A DNA stretch of 5,869 nt from Rhabdothermincola sp036846205. GTDB taxonomy: Bacteria; Actinomycetota; Acidimicrobiia; Acidimicrobiales; Acidimicrobilacustridaceae. Location of the stretch: positions 1-5,869 of the forward strand of contig NZ_DAIUCK010000142.1 of NCBI RefSeq assembly GCF_036846205.1. Direction: 5' to 3'. The notes beneath the pieces were generated by a model that worked only from the letters and a program-made list of their open reading frames with translations, was not told the DNA's origin and made no database searches. This document shows, in pieces, positions 4,633 through 5,869 of the stretch (the first letter of the stretch is position 1; each line of letters begins with the position of its first letter). The translations under genes were made by a program, and so were the position numbers.

Positions 4633-5869
4633 TTACGGGGCGGTGGTCTGTGTGGTGTGGGGGCCGCTGTGGTGTCGGTGCCAGGCGTAGGTGTTGGTGA
4701 GCAGCGCCCAGGAGAGCAGGTCGAGGAGTTGGCGTCGCCAGCCGAGGGCGGAGGCGCGATCGGCGATGAGCGTGGCTTTGTAGGCGGCGTTGATGGCTTC
4801 GCTGTCGTTGCGTAGCCCGTACAGCAGCGGGAACAGCGGGTCGGATTCGGGTAGGAGGCGGAGCTGGTCGGGGCGCCCGTAGCCGGTTTCGCCGGGCTGG
4901 GGGTGTGGGCTGATCCAGGCGGTGAAGGTCTGCTTGGGGCATGGGACGAGCACGCCAAGCGCGAATCGCCACCGGTTGGTGCGCCCGCGGCGGTAGCGGC
5001 GGATCTGCTGGCGGTCGAGTGGTGGGGACAGGACGGGGCGGCCGCTGTCGTCGAGGGTGCTGTCGTGCACGGTGCCGCCGCAGGTGACGAGGGTGTGGCG
5101 GCAGGTTCGGCGCCCGACGGTGTGGGTCCAGGTGCCGAGGGGGAGCTGTCGGTAGGTGCGGGTGTCGTCGTCGCGTCCGGCGGGGTGGGGTTTGTTGATG
5201 ACGATGAGCCCGAGATCGCTCATGAGGGTCTCGTGGTGGACCCCGCGGAAGGCGCCGTCGTAGACGACGGCTTGGATGCCGTCGCCGGCGTGGGCGTGGA
5301 CTTGTCGGATGAGCTCGATAGCGGTGTCGGCTTCGCGTCCGGGTTGGTCGACGCGGCCGACGGCGAGGAGGACGCGGCGGTGGGCTTCGGGGCCTCGTAC
5401 GGCGATGGTGACGAGTTCGTTGCCCCAGATGGGCCCGTCGTAGCGGACGTGTTGGGCGGCGTCGGGGTCGCGCCGGCCCCGGTTGGTGGGCCGGTACAGG
5501 GGACGTACCACGGTGCCGTCGCCGTAGATGGTGCGCGTCGGGTGGGGTCGGGTGCGTGAGCCGGGTCCGTCGGGGTCGAGGAGCCCGACCTGGCGGGCGA
5601 GGCGCACCGAGTGGCGGGTGAAGGCCTCGACGAGCGCGGCGAGGGGTTCGTCGCCGGTGAGCCAGTCGCGGGCGTGGCGGTAGGTGTCAGAGGTGAGCGC
5701 CGACCCGACCGCACCGAGCGGAGCGCCGGCGGGGTGGGTGGCAGCGCCGGTGTTGTAGCGCTCGGTGACCGCGGCCCAGGTGGGGTGGTGGGCGAGTTCG
5801 GTGTCGAGCCGGTTGGCCGAGCCCCACAGGCGGGCCATGGCACCCCAGGCGAGGTGCAAGGCGAGGGGG
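4633..5869 (-). CDS. IS4-type DDE transposase, 5' end outside the window
   Basis: The frame is open from the window edge to TAA at 4633. A TTG at 5859 would give 408 residues, but in-frame coding continues upstream (LAL before HLAWG), so the real start is probably outside. Numbering from that TTG, the candidate catalytic triad is D114 (IYGDGTVV), D201 (AVVYDGAFRG) and E354 (RNDSEAINA). The third acidic residue sits in a perfect Y-x2-R-x3-E-x6-K signature (Y347, R350, E354, K361), the hallmark of IS4-family transposases such as those of Tn5 and Tn10. The 153-residue gap between D201 and E354 holds Cys/Arg-rich, beta-like sequence (C253, C260), matching the beta insertion known in that family. 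No stop or frameshift is seen, so it may be active. Alternative: a domesticated DDE protein. The precise IS subgroup is unknown to me. Confidence 0.8.
   Translation of the reverse strand, partial: PLALHLAWGAMARLWGSANRLDTELAHHPTWAAVTERYNTGAATHPAGAPLGAVGSALTSDTYRHARDWLTGDEPLAALVEAFTRHSVRLARQVGLLDPDGPGSRTRPHPTRTIYGDGTVVRPLYRPTNRGRRDPDAAQHVRYDGPIWGNELVTIAVRGPEAHRRVLLAVGRVDQPGREADTAIELIRQVHAHAGDGIQAVVYDGAFRGVHHETLMSDLGLIVINKPHPAGRDDDTRTYRQLPLGTWTHTVGRRTCRHTLVTCGGTVHDSTLDDSGRPVLSPPLDRQQIRRYRRGRTNRWRFALGVLVPCPKQTFTAWISPHPQPGETGYGRPDQLRLLPESDPLFPLLYGLRNDSEAINAAYKATLIADRASALGWRRQLLDLLSWALLTNTYAWHRHHSGPHTTQTTAP

Larger units (their letters stand above)
4589..5869 (-). mobile_element. Probable partial IS4-type insertion sequence
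   Basis: The element is defined by the transposase, with the adjacent 15-bp tandem repeat taken as a minimum left limit. The true left end is somewhere between 4203 and 4632 and the right end is outside the window. No terminal inverted repeat or target duplication can be shown from one end alone. Confidence 0.4.

Noticed and set aside
4193..4972. Minus-strand open frame overlapping the transposase 3' end and the gap
   Set aside because: It is Pro/Arg/Thr-rich low-complexity translation, lies out of frame with the transposase, and half of it covers repeats and hairpins.

Overview
The window is very GC-rich DNA with strong G/C preference at third codon positions. All five supported protein genes lie on the minus strand, so transcription runs from high to low coordinates. 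The gene content (a mycobacterial-type SDR, a P450-type small ferredoxin, an LppX/LprG-like lipoprotein and apparent leaderless promoters) points to an actinobacterium. My best guess is a relative of the Acidimicrobiia, but no rRNA or other marker is present to prove it.

In transcription order the layout is as follows. (1) A DDE transposase of the IS4 type (4633-5869) is cut off at the window edge, and a perfect 2 x 15 bp tandem repeat lies just beyond its stop. (2) A gene-poor stretch (4191-4632) holds two adjacent inverted repeats. (3) A secreted lipoprotein (3081-4190) has a candidate leaderless promoter. (4) A 170-bp gap is rich in short hairpins. (5) An 80-residue 3Fe-4S/4Fe-4S ferredoxin (2668-2910) follows. 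(6) A 98-bp gap holds three consecutive small hairpins and then a second candidate leaderless promoter. (7) A short-chain dehydrogenase (1751-2569) follows. (8) After an 88-bp gap comes a type I formylglycine sulfatase (124-1662). (9) A long near-perfect palindrome (12-55) ends the window.

Ferredoxin, SDR and sulfatase could form a loose catabolic neighbourhood: sulfate-ester hydrolysis, alcohol oxidation, and electron supply to a P450 or similar oxygenase encoded elsewhere. This is inference from co-orientation only. The promoter and hairpin layout suggests that the lipoprotein, the ferredoxin and the SDR-sulfatase pair may be three separate transcription units.

I see no clear new defence, CRISPR or biosynthetic system. 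The items most worth a second look are the long palindrome at 12-55, the repeated TANNNT-N6-ATG start architecture, the 13-bp tandem duplication that carries the SDR stop and sets the SDR and sulfatase frames apart, the CxxDxxC cluster motif of the ferredoxin, and the IS4-type transposase with its flanking repeats.
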